From contig DGBM01000280.1 in assembly GCA_002384765.1 (NCBI GenBank), positions 8,953 to 15,376 on the forward strand: a stretch of DNA of 6,424 nucleotides, written 5' to 3'. The notes beneath the pieces were generated by a model, which was not told where the DNA came from, made no database searches, and was given only the letters and a program-made list of their open reading frames with translations. This DNA comes from Demequinaceae bacterium UBA4004. GTDB taxonomy: Bacteria > Actinomycetota > Actinomycetes > Actinomycetales > Demequinaceae. This document shows, in pieces, positions 1 to 6,052 of this stretch. The stretch's first letter is position 1. The number at the start of each line of letters is the position of its first letter. Position numbers and translations under genes: made by a program.

Positions 1-2
1 CC

Positions 3-650
3 TTTGAACACCACCTGCGCGACTGCGAGGACTGCCGGGGCGAGGTGGCGCAGATGGCGGACGTGATCGCCACGCTGGTCGACGCCGAGGCCATCGTTCC
101 CCCGGCATCGCTGCGCGCCAAGGTGATGCAACAGGCTACTCGCACCGCGCAGGTCCCGCCCGCGGGGGCCGCGTCGGCTCAAGCACGCTCACCGCGCCGG
201 CGGTTCCGTTGGCCCCTCGCAGGCGCAGCTGCGGCCGTGACCGTCGCGGTGGCAGGTATCGGACTGTTTCTGACGAGCGCCGACTACGCGCCCGACACAT
301 CGGCGCTGGAGCGCGACGTGATGATGGTGTCGTCCGCACCCGATGCTCACACGATGGAGCTCGTCGGCCTGGGCTCGTCCCATCTGGTGATGAGTGAACG
401 AATGAGCGGCGTGGCTCTCATGGGGCTCGACGCGCCCGCACCCGCCGAAGGCATGGAGTATCAGTTGTGGCTCGTGCTCGACGATGGCCAGATGCTGCCC
501 GGCCCCACCTTCATGCCCGATGCCGATGGCACATTCATGGCCATGATGCACACGGGCTTTGACGGCGTCACGAACTTTGAGATCACCGAGGAACCTCAGG
601 GTGGGTCGGGCGTGCCGACGGGCGACGTGGTGGCAGTGGTCGGCCTCTAA
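3..650 (+). CDS. RskA-type zinc anti-sigma factor, 5'-truncated by window edge
   Basis: The frame is open from the left edge, so the true start lies upstream; the ATG at 45 is internal. Just before it the frame encodes His (12-14), Cys (24-26) and Cys (33-35), the H-x3-C-x2-C zinc motif of ZAS anti-sigma domains. A Pro/Ala linker follows, then one hydrophobic helix (about 210-275) and an extracytoplasmic domain. That domain carries YQLWLV (459-476) and a C-terminal EEPQGGSGVPTG-type stretch, both typical of the anti-sigma-K factor RskA C-terminal domain. In this family the cytoplasmic N-terminus holds an ECF sigma factor inactive until regulated proteolysis of the membrane protein releases it. 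The partner sigma gene would be expected immediately upstream, outside the window. The visible 215 residues look intact. Family assignment is strong; the regulated sigma factor is unknown. Confidence 0.9.
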   Translation, partial: FEHHLRDCEDCRGEVAQMADVIATLVDAEAIVPPASLRAKVMQQATRTAQVPPAGAASAQARSPRRRFRWPLAGAAAAVTVAVAGIGLFLTSADYAPDTSALERDVMMVSSAPDAHTMELVGLGSSHLVMSERMSGVALMGLDAPAPAEGMEYQLWLVLDDGQMLPGPTFMPDADGTFMAMMHTGFDGVTNFEITEEPQGGSGVPTGDVVAVVGL

Positions 651-677
651 GGCTGAGAGCTCGACCGGCGTCACAAG

Positions 678-697
678 CCCGCCAGATGCTCTGCGGG
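678..697. terminator. Hairpin between convergent stops
   Basis: CCCGC and AGA (684-686) pair with TCT (690-692) and GCGGG, leaving a bulged C at 683 and a 3-nt loop. The hairpin sits in the 52-nt gap between the stop of the anti-sigma gene (650) and the stop of the opposing gene (703). It has no U-tract on either side, so it is a candidate bidirectional terminator of the GC-rich actinobacterial kind, inferred from position and folding only. Confidence 0.4.
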
Positions 698-702
698 TGG
701 AG

Positions 703-1512
703 CTAGTGGACCGCTGGCGCGAACAGCCAGCTGCCGCCGCGCTCGTCTTTCGTGGGCTCGGGCTCGGGAAGGAACGCTGCGCCTTCAAGCTGAGCGTGAA
801 GCAGCGCCACCTCGAACTCGCCGGTGTCGGTGAGCCCGCGGTTCTTGACGGTGTCGGCCGGTTCGGGCATCTGCGCGACGACCCACTGCGGACCCTCAGG
901 TTCCGCGGCCGCGGGCACCCATCCGGACGGTTCTGGGAGTGGCGCAGCAGTAGAGATGTCGAACCGTTGCGGGACGTCCGGGGAGATGCGTCCCACCAGC
1001 ACGGCCAAGAACTCGAGCCGGACCCGCGCCTCCTGCCACGAGGCCTCTGCTTGTGCCCACGATGAGACCTGGTCACCGCTGAACGTCACCGCGCGGCCGT
1101 CTGCGGCGGGGTGCATCAGCGCCTCGCGCATTCCGGGCGTCAGCAGGGCCACGGCAAAGCCTTCGTTATCGCCGATCACAGACCAGCGGCGATCGAAGTC
1201 CGCGTCACCGGTCGCGATGACCCGTCCCACGATGGCGAGCGCCCGGCGATCGAGGCGCGCGGGGATGACGTGAAGCGTTGGGAGGCGTGTCGACATGCCC
1301 ATCACTTCGACGGTATAGCGACCCGTTTCGAAACGCTGGACGGGGCGTCCACGCCACTGACCGCTCACGCAGTGGCGCGGCGACGCGTTGGCGAAGGGCA
1401 ACGCCGGGAAGTTGCCCGCGGTTTCGAGCGGCACGGAGCCCGAGTAGACCAGGTGATGCGCTTGCGCGAACTCCCGCGCCGGTCGCGCCAAACTGTCAGC
1501 CCGTTCCCACAT
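703..1512 (-). CDS. Uncharacterised conserved-looking protein, 269 aa
   Basis: The start is ATG at 1512, chosen because GAGGAGGGG lies just upstream on this strand; an in-frame ATG at 1539 has no such site. The stop TAG is at 705-703. The protein looks soluble: I see no signal peptide or membrane helix. The N-terminus resembles actinobacterial proteins of unknown function that begin with an 'EFA..H...Y' stretch (residues 14-23), then a WRGRP-like strand (53-57), an FETG-RYTVEV segment (61-70), and a 'DADFDRRW...G' block (103-114) followed by 'LLTPGMREALM' (123-133). That order (WRGRP, aromatic beta strand, DxxFxRRW, PGMxEALM) is what I recall from a DUF3137-like group, but the assignment is tentative. 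The C-terminal 80 residues (190-269) are Pro/Glu rich and probably loosely folded. It is convergent with the anti-sigma gene and divergent from the 57-aa mini-protein gene. No function is proposed. Confidence 0.8.
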   Translation of the reverse strand: MWERADSLARPAREFAQAHHLVYSGSVPLETAGNFPALPFANASPRHCVSGQWRGRPVQRFETGRYTVEVMGMSTRLPTLHVIPARLDRRALAIVGRVIATGDADFDRRWSVIGDNEGFAVALLTPGMREALMHPAADGRAVTFSGDQVSSWAQAEASWQEARVRLEFLAVLVGRISPDVPQRFDISTAAPLPEPSGWVPAAAEPEGPQWVVAQMPEPADTVKNRGLTDTGEFEVALLHAQLEGAAFLPEPEPTKDERGGSWLFAPAVH

Positions 1513-1514
1513 GG

Positions 1515-1523
1515 CCCCTCCTC
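1515..1523 (-). promoter_or_regulatory. Shine-Dalgarno site setting the 1512 start
   Basis: On the minus strand the sequence reads GAGGAGGGG, then two bases, then ATG. It is a near-perfect match to the anti-SD core and decides for the start at 1512 over the in-frame ATG 27 nt upstream. Confidence 0.8.
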
Positions 1524-1579
1524 GTCTGCTGTGATGCACGATGAGACAGGTGAAGTCCGCAATCGTGACGCGGCGCCGA

Positions 1580-1605
1580 GTGTGGAAAATGCCACACGTG
1601 GTGTG
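1580..1605. promoter_or_regulatory. Overlapping palindromes in divergent intergenic region
   Basis: GTGTGG (1580-1585) and CCACAC (1592-1597) form a perfect 6-bp inverted repeat around AAAATG. CACAC (1593-1597) can alternatively pair with GTGTG (1601-1605) across GTG. The half-sites therefore read GTGTGG, CCACAC, GTGTG. The element lies between the starts of the 269-aa gene (68 nt away) and the mini-protein gene (94 nt away). A dimeric regulator binding site is the simplest reading. The regulator is unknown and none is encoded in the window. Confidence 0.4.
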
Positions 1606-1637
1606 CCTCCTGACTCGGGAAGGTCACGCGACGCATG

Positions 1638-1666
1638 TTGTTATACCCCCCAGGGTATGCTACCTT
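1638..1666 (+). promoter_or_regulatory. Candidate sigma-70-type promoter for the mini-protein
   Basis: TTGTTA (1638-1643; 4 of 6 with TTGACA) is followed after 17 nt by TACCTT (1661-1666), which keeps the important T1, A2 and T6 of the -10 box. Transcription would start near 1673, about 26 nt before the ATG. The spacer contains the palindrome at 1643-1658, so a bound repressor would block RNA polymerase. Confidence 0.45.
1643..1658. promoter_or_regulatory. CsoR/CstR-family-like operator palindrome
   Basis: ATACCC-CCCA-GGGTAT is a perfect 6-4-6 inverted repeat in an otherwise AT-richer patch. The TACCC...GGGTA arrangement with a G/C-tract core is the hallmark of operators bound by the CsoR family of tetrameric repressors (copper-sensing CsoR and persulfide-sensing CstR). 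It lies between the -35 and -10 boxes, as expected for repression. Which ligand is sensed cannot be told from the operator alone, and no csoR-like gene is present in this window. Confidence 0.6.
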
Positions 1667-1686
1667 CACTACGACAACCTCTTCAG

Positions 1687-1691
1687 AAAGG
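1687..1691 (+). promoter_or_regulatory. Shine-Dalgarno site of the mini-protein gene
   Basis: AAAGG lies 7 nt before the ATG at 1699. It supports that start over the much longer frame that is open upstream across the regulatory region. Confidence 0.6.
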
Positions 1692-1698
1692 CTGCACT

Positions 1699-1872
1699 AT
1701 GTGCTCTCCCGCCACCTGCCCCACCTGCGGCAAGGCCACTTGGACCGGCTGCGGCAATCACGTCGAGCAGGCGCTCGCAGGAATCCCCCAGGCGCAACGC
1801 TGCCAGGGCCACACGTCGGGCTCCACACCCGGCTCGGCGTCTTCACTGTTCTCGCGCGTCTTCACGCGGTAA
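1699..1872 (+). CDS. 57-aa Cys/His-rich putative metal-binding mini-protein
   Basis: The peptide starts MCSPATCPTCGKATW and contains CxxC (Cys7, Cys10), CGNH (Cys18, His21) and CQGH (Cys35, His38), plus Cys2. The spacing CxxC-x7-CxxH-x13-CxxH suggests one or two zinc sites or a thiol-active metal site. The tail (39-49) is Ser/Gly rich and ends in a short amphipathic LFSRVFTR. I recall similar actinobacterial mini-proteins annotated as hypothetical, with the same 'CxxCGKxTWxGCGxHV' core and a similar FxRxF ending, so I take it as a real gene; its function is not known to me. Frame, ribosome binding site and upstream operator support the start. The CsoR/CstR-like palindrome in its promoter suggests induction by copper or reactive sulfur species, which would suit a Cys-rich product; this is inference. 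A terminator-like repeat follows 42 nt after the stop. Confidence 0.8.
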   Translation: MCSPATCPTCGKATWTGCGNHVEQALAGIPQAQRCQGHTSGSTPGSASSLFSRVFTR

Positions 1873-1914
1873 CCGCCACCGCTTCGTGCACGCGGGCGAC
1901 CGCGTGCGTCAGTC

Positions 1915-1951
1915 AGGGCCGGGCCCCCGTTTACCACGAGGGCCCGGCCCT
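1915..1951. terminator. Perfect 12-bp inverted repeat, bidirectional terminator candidate
   Basis: AGGGCCGGGCCC (1915-1926) is the exact reverse complement of GGGCCCGGCCCT (1940-1951), with a 13-nt loop. It lies between the 3' ends of the mini-protein gene (stop 1872, +) and the MFS remnant (stop 1984, -), the right place to end both transcripts. There is no U-run after either arm, as is common in high-GC actinobacteria. The arms are partly self-complementary, so smaller alternative folds exist. Confidence 0.7.
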
Positions 1952-1983
1952 GCTGTGTCTCACGACGACGCAGGGCCACCGCC

Positions 1984-2815
1984 CTACGCGCCGATGACCG
2001 CTTGCTCCGCGTCCTGCACATGTGCGTGGAAGTCGGGCCTGCGCACCCGCACCAGCGCCGATGCCACACCCGCGTCGCGCGGCGACACGCACAGGAGCGC
2101 GGTGGACGACGTAGGGATGAACACGAAAGCCATGCCGATCGACATCGATCGCCAGCGAGAAAGGCAAGAAGTGCAGACCCGCCATGAGCGCCGGGTTGGA
2201 GGGGATGCGCAAGGGAAGCAACGGGTTCTTGACGCGACGCTCGACCGCGAGGAAGGTCGAGATGAGAAACACCGCTGCCATGAGGCACGCGATCGCGAGC
2301 GGGTCCGACCATCCGTCGGACGATTCCAACACGCGAGTGAATCCGTAGACGAGCGATAGCATGCCCCCGGTGGCTAGGGCCGCACCGGGGAGGTCGTACG
2401 ACGGGTGGCCGTCGGACTTCGACTCGCGCACGATGACATACGCGAAAGCGGCGATCGCGAGCGCGAGCGGCACATTGACCCACATGACCCAGCGCCAGCC
2501 GGGACGGTCAGTGAGGATGCCACCGAGCATCAGGCCATTGGCCGCGCCGCCGCCGGACAGCGCACCAAAGACGCCAAAGGCGCGGGCGCGCTCCTTGGGC
2601 GCAGTGAAGGCCACGGTCACAAGAGACAGTGCCGACGGCGCCAGGAGCGCCGCGAAGCCCGAAAGACCCACCAGGAAGGTGCGCTTGCGACCCCAGGAGT
2701 CGGCCACGCGACCGCCCAGAAGAAGCAGGCCGCCACACGAGAGCGTGTACGCGGTCACCCGAGGAAGCACACCGGACAACTGCGCTCCGGCTCGGGCTAT
2801 CCCCGGTGATACCGT
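1984..2815 (-). pseudogene. Decayed DHA2-type MFS drug exporter
   Basis: The minus strand encodes clear pieces of a 14-helix DHA2 multidrug exporter in order, with blocks missing. Present are VTAYTL and a following helix; motif A, GGRVADSWGRKR; PSALSLVT; the ERARAFGVFGALSGGG and GLMLGGILT segments; the WRWVMWVNVP segment; and GAALATGG to the NPLLPLRI region. Compared with the family, the first helix is largely gone, about 25 residues (third helix) are missing near 2650, and about 35-40 near 2195. Near 2145-2150 the frame jumps by one base at 'LPFSLAI', with perhaps 60 residues lost. The other frame then continues GIGMAFVFIP...SPRDAGVASAL to a TAG at 1986-1984. The last helices are also absent. 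About 0.8 kb remains of an expected 1.4-1.5 kb. No ATG start is visible; a TTG at 2779 has GGAG 5 nt upstream, but the product would not be a complete transporter. Block sizes are estimates from memory of the family. Confidence 0.8.
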
Positions 2816-2839
2816 CGGATCAATACGACCGTTCTCGTG

Positions 2840-2844
2840 AGGAG
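2840..2844 (+). promoter_or_regulatory. Shine-Dalgarno site setting the arcA start
   Basis: AGGAG lies 7 nt before the ATG at 2852. An in-frame GTG at 2837 overlaps this site and has nothing comparable upstream, so ATG 2852 is preferred. No convincing -35/-10 pair is visible in the short stretch between the MFS remnant and arcA. Confidence 0.75.
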
Positions 2845-2851
2845 AGCCCCC

Positions 2852-4201
2852 ATGGAGGCATCCGCTCCGCCCCGTGTCCACCCCGGCTACGGCGTCCACA
2901 GCGAGGTCGGGCAATTGCGATCCGTGCTGGTGTGCTCCCCCGGCCTCGCGCACAACCGCCTCACCCCCTCCAACTGTCACAACCTGCTGTTCGACGACGT
3001 CATGTGGGTCGACAATGCCCGCCGGGACCACAACGAGTTCATCTCGCTCATGCGTTCGCGCGGCATCGAGGTGCTGGAGCTGCATCACCTCTTGGCGGAG
3101 ACGCTCTCCATTCCCGCGGCCCGCCAGTGGCTGCTCGACCGCAAGCTCAGCACGGATGAGGTGGGGCTGGGGCTCGCCACGGAGGTGAGGGACTTCCTGG
3201 AATCGCTCGATTCCATGACGCTTGCGCGTTACGTGTTGGGAGGACTGTCCACGAGCGATCTGCCCCGCGACTTCTCGCCCCCCACGATCCAACTGGTGCG
3301 CGAGGAATCCGGAATGCGCGACTACCTGATGCCGCCGCTGCCGAATACGTTGTACACGCGGGACACCACCTCGTGGATCTATGGCGGCGTGACGCTCAAC
3401 CCGCTGTTCTGGCCCGCACGACACGCCGAGACCCTCATCATGAAGGCCGTGTATTCGTTCCACCCGGCCTTCAATGCCGCCGATCCGAGCATCGAGTTCC
3501 TCCCAGGATTCGGGCCCACCATCTCCGATGTCTCGCTACCGGACGACGCGCCCGCCACGGATACCCAACCTGTCCAGTTCTGGTGGGGCGACCCCGAGCT
3601 GGACCATGGGCTCGCGACTCTCGAGGGTGGCGACGTCATGCCGATTGGCAACGGGGCGGTCGTGATGGGCATGTCGGAGCGCTCGTCGCGTCAGGCGATC
3701 ACCCAGGTGGCCTTTGAACTCTTTGCGGCGGGAGCCGCCGAACGCGTCATCGTGGCCAAGATGCCCAAACTTCGCGCGGCCATGCACCTCGACACGGTCT
3801 TCACTCTCGCCGACCGGGACGTCGCCACGGTGTTCCCGGGCATCGTCGAGGAGATTGAGACGTACTCACTGCGCCCGGCCGACGGTCCGGCGATGCTCGA
3901 CGTCACGCACGAGGAGCGTCCGTTCGTCGAGGTGATCGCCGATGCCTTGGGGGCGGGCGGGCTGCGCGTGATCGAGACGGGCGGCGACCGCTACGCCTCC
4001 GAGCGACAGCAATGGGACTCGGGCAACAACGTGCTCGCGCTTGAACCCGGCGTGGTGGTGGCCTACGACCGCAACACCCATGCCAACGCCAAGCTCCGCG
4101 CGGCTGGCATCGAGGTGCTCGAGATCGTGGGCGCTGAACTCGGCCGCGGTCGCGGCGGCGCCCACTGCATGACGCAGCCGCTGCGTCGCGATCCGGTGTA
4201 G
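2852..4201 (+). CDS. arcA: Arginine deiminase
   Basis: This enzyme hydrolyses L-arginine to citrulline and ammonia, the first step of the arginine deiminase route, in the cytoplasm. The 449-aa product carries the guanidino-modifying-enzyme signatures in order: the N-terminal '[13 protein letters not shown]' strand (15-27), [13 protein letters not shown] (37-49), PNTLYTRD with catalytic Asp171, LEGGD with Glu258 and Asp261, MHLDT with His312 and Asp314, [11 protein letters not shown] (390-400), and a C-terminal [11 protein letters not shown] loop with nucleophile Cys439. All catalytic residues are present. It is somewhat longer than the roughly 400-420 aa of well-studied ArcA; extra length may lie in the 204-253 stretch. 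No carbamoyltransferase, carbamate kinase or arginine/ornithine antiporter gene is in the window, so ATP formation from citrulline would need genes elsewhere. An alternative role is nitrogen release, acid tolerance or citrulline supply. The following hydrolase gene starts 63 nt downstream on the same strand. Confidence 0.96.
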   Translation: MEASAPPRVHPGYGVHSEVGQLRSVLVCSPGLAHNRLTPSNCHNLLFDDVMWVDNARRDHNEFISLMRSRGIEVLELHHLLAETLSIPAARQWLLDRKLSTDEVGLGLATEVRDFLESLDSMTLARYVLGGLSTSDLPRDFSPPTIQLVREESGMRDYLMPPLPNTLYTRDTTSWIYGGVTLNPLFWPARHAETLIMKAVYSFHPAFNAADPSIEFLPGFGPTISDVSLPDDAPATDTQPVQFWWGDPELDHGLATLEGGDVMPIGNGAVVMGMSERSSRQAITQVAFELFAAGAAERVIVAKMPKLRAAMHLDTVFTLADRDVATVFPGIVEEIETYSLRPADGPAMLDVTHEERPFVEVIADALGAGGLRVIETGGDRYASERQQWDSGNNVLALEPGVVVAYDRNTHANAKLRAAGIEVLEIVGAELGRGRGGAHCMTQPLRRDPV

Positions 4202-4264
4202 GCAACCGTCGAACCGGGCCGTCACGGGAGCGCGAGGGAGAGTGCGAAAGGTGGAACCGGACCT

Positions 4265-6052
4265 GTGACCACCGAGACGCCGACTGGCAGCACGAGCGCC
4301 CTACCCCCCTCACCTCCCGGCAAGCGTCGCCCGCCGCGCGTCTTCGAGCCGACCTTCTCCGGGCCCGGTGTGGCCGTCGGGGCCATCTTCGCGTCCTTCT
4401 CGCTCGAGCCGTCGTTGCTCCCGCGAATCGCGTTGGTGCAGGGCATCGCCACAGGCGTCTCCCTCTTGGTCGGGTACGGGCTGGGATCCGCTGGCCACGC
4501 GATCTGGAACTACCTGGGCGTGCCCAACCTGCGTGGCCGACCCCAACAGATCGTCACCGGGATCCTCCTCGCGACCATCAGTTTGGGGACCGCACGCGCG
4601 ATCTGGCGCTGGGTCGGTTGGCAGAACGACATTCGCCAACTGATGGGGATGGACGCGCTGAGCCCGTCGGCCTGGCCGATTGTCATCGGGGCGACCGCGG
4701 TCGTCGCCGCCATCGTGCTCGTGACCTCCAGGTCGCTGAGACTGCTGTTCCGCACCATGGGAAATCGCCTGGACCGCTGGCTGCCGCGGCGACTCGCGAT
4801 CACGCTGTCATCCACGGGCCTGGTGGTGTTGCTGTGGTTGGTGTTCTCCGGATTGTTGGTTCAGGGGTTCTTCACGGCCTCCAATGCCCTATTCTCCACA
4901 CGCGACACGGGCGACAAGCCGGGAGTGTCGCAACCCTCGTCGCCACTGCTATCCGGCAGTCCCCAGTCCGCCGCCGCGTGGGACTCGCTGGGACGCGAGG
5001 GACGCGCATTCATCTCCTACGTGCCGACCGTTGACGAGATCAATGCCTACAGCGGCGGCGGCGCGCTCGAGCCGATCCGGGTCTACGTGGGGCTCCAGTC
5101 CGCCGAGACCCTTCAGGATCGGGCGGACCTCCTGTTATCGGAGCTGATCCGCACGGGAGCGTTCGAGCGTGAGGCCCTCCTCCTCGCCACCACCACCGGC
5201 ACCGGGTTCATCGACCCCATCGGCGTGGATCCCGTCGACTTCATCTTCAACGGCGATGTCGCCATCGCCGGAGCACAGTACTCCTATCTTCCCAGTTGGA
5301 TATCGCTGCTGGCCGATCGGCAGGTCACCAGGGACACCTCGTTGGCGATGTTCCGCACCGTGCACGACTACTGGAGCACGCTTCCGCAGGGTCATCGCCC
5401 GCGGCTCTTCCTCTATGGCCTCTCGCTCGGCTCCTACGGCGTTGAGTCGGTCCTGACCTCGGCGAACATCATCAACGAGCCCATTGACGGAGCCGTCATG
5501 GTGGGACCCACCTTCGCCAACCCGCTCCGCACCGACCTGATCGCGAGTCGTCAGTCCGGTTCCACTCCGTGGTTACCGATCGTGGAGGACGGCCGAACCG
5601 TGCGATTCACGGGGGAGCAAGGCTCGCTCGATCAACCCGCCGGTCGATGGGGGCCCACTCGCATCGCCTACCTGCAACACGGGTCCGATCCCATCGGGTT
5701 CTTCGACCCCAGCATCGCCTGGCGGGAGCCAGCGTGGCTGTCAGGGAACGATCGAGCACCCGATGTCTCCTCCGCAACCGACTGGTTCCCGTTCGTCACG
5801 ATGTGGCAGACGCTGCTTGACATGCCAAGCGCCGGCTCCGTTCCACGCGGCTACGGACACCTGTACTCGGTGTCCGCAAATCTCGACACGTGGGTGGGCG
5901 TCATCAATCCGGAGGGATGGATGGGCTCAGACACGGCCCGCCTTGGCGACGTGCTCCAGTCGCGCGATGTTGCCCGCCGGGCCTGGCTCGAGAGCATCCA
6001 CAACTCACCCGGTCCGCTCCCGCCGGTCACAGACCCAGGACGCCTCGCGTGA
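4265..6052 (+). CDS. Membrane-anchored alpha/beta-hydrolase (Abhydrolase_9 / DUF2319 type)
   Basis: A 595-aa protein starts at GTG 4265, with GGTGGA 9 nt upstream; no better in-frame start is seen. A Pro-rich cytoplasmic-looking leader precedes about five hydrophobic helices (residues 35-54, 56-74, 94-114, 136-155, 177-203), including FSLEPSLLPR, typical of the Abhydrolase_9 N-terminal domain. The soluble C-terminal part begins near 238 with 'WDSLGREGRAFI' and contains EPIRVYVGL (269-277), ATTTGTGFIDP (308-318) and QYSYLPSW (338-345), hallmarks of the Abhydrolase_9 catalytic domain. The G-L-S-L-G nucleophile elbow gives Ser387. Probable acid and base are Asp475 (HGSDP) and His532 (GYGH). The substrate is unknown for the family; an envelope lipid or ester is a guess. 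If the N-terminus is inside, five helices would place the catalytic domain outside. The gene is complete, possibly co-transcribed with arcA, and its last 26 nt overlap the opposing anti-sigma remnant. Confidence 0.9.
   Translation: MTTETPTGSTSALPPSPPGKRRPPRVFEPTFSGPGVAVGAIFASFSLEPSLLPRIALVQGIATGVSLLVGYGLGSAGHAIWNYLGVPNLRGRPQQIVTGILLATISLGTARAIWRWVGWQNDIRQLMGMDALSPSAWPIVIGATAVVAAIVLVTSRSLRLLFRTMGNRLDRWLPRRLAITLSSTGLVVLLWLVFSGLLVQGFFTASNALFSTRDTGDKPGVSQPSSPLLSGSPQSAAAWDSLGREGRAFISYVPTVDEINAYSGGGALEPIRVYVGLQSAETLQDRADLLLSELIRTGAFEREALLLATTTGTGFIDPIGVDPVDFIFNGDVAIAGAQYSYLPSWISLLADRQVTRDTSLAMFRTVHDYWSTLPQGHRPRLFLYGLSLGSYGVESVLTSANIINEPIDGAVMVGPTFANPLRTDLIASRQSGSTPWLPIVEDGRTVRFTGEQGSLDQPAGRWGPTRIAYLQHGSDPIGFFDPSIAWREPAWLSGNDRAPDVSSATDWFPFVTMWQTLLDMPSAGSVPRGYGHLYSVSANLDTWVGVINPEGWMGSDTARLGDVLQSRDVARRAWLESIHNSPGPLPPVTDPGRLA

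Noticed and set aside
189..1076. A 295-codon minus-strand open frame across the left anti-sigma gene and the 269-aa gene
   Set aside because: It is Arg/Ser/Pro-rich and low in pattern, overlaps two better-supported genes in other frames and spans the convergent terminator.
1513..1539. Upstream ATG at 1539 for the 269-aa protein
   Set aside because: The added nine residues are not protein-like, and the strong Shine-Dalgarno site sits inside them, immediately before ATG 1512.
1111..1872. Longer plus-strand frame ending with the mini-protein
   Set aside because: It would run antisense to the 269-aa gene and through the operator and promoter. The ribosome binding site and the Cys-rich core support ATG 1699.
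2777..2779. TTG (minus strand) with GGAG upstream as a start for a shortened transporter
   Set aside because: The spacing is acceptable, but the product would lack helices in the middle and at the end and shift frame. I treat the locus as a pseudogene.
2837..2851. GTG at 2837 as the arcA start
   Set aside because: It overlaps the AGGAG site that is correctly spaced for ATG 2852, and it has no ribosome binding site of its own.
1931..3463. A 510-codon minus-strand open frame that looks like one large gene
   Set aside because: The first 200-odd codons are the antisense of arcA and have no protein-like pattern. Only the part from about 2815 leftward is MFS-like, and it leaves this frame near 2145. 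The apparent full-length gene is a GC-rich shadow fused to a pseudogene.
4202..4264. Possible terminator between arcA and the hydrolase gene
   Set aside because: No convincing stem-loop was found in this gap, so co-transcription remains open.
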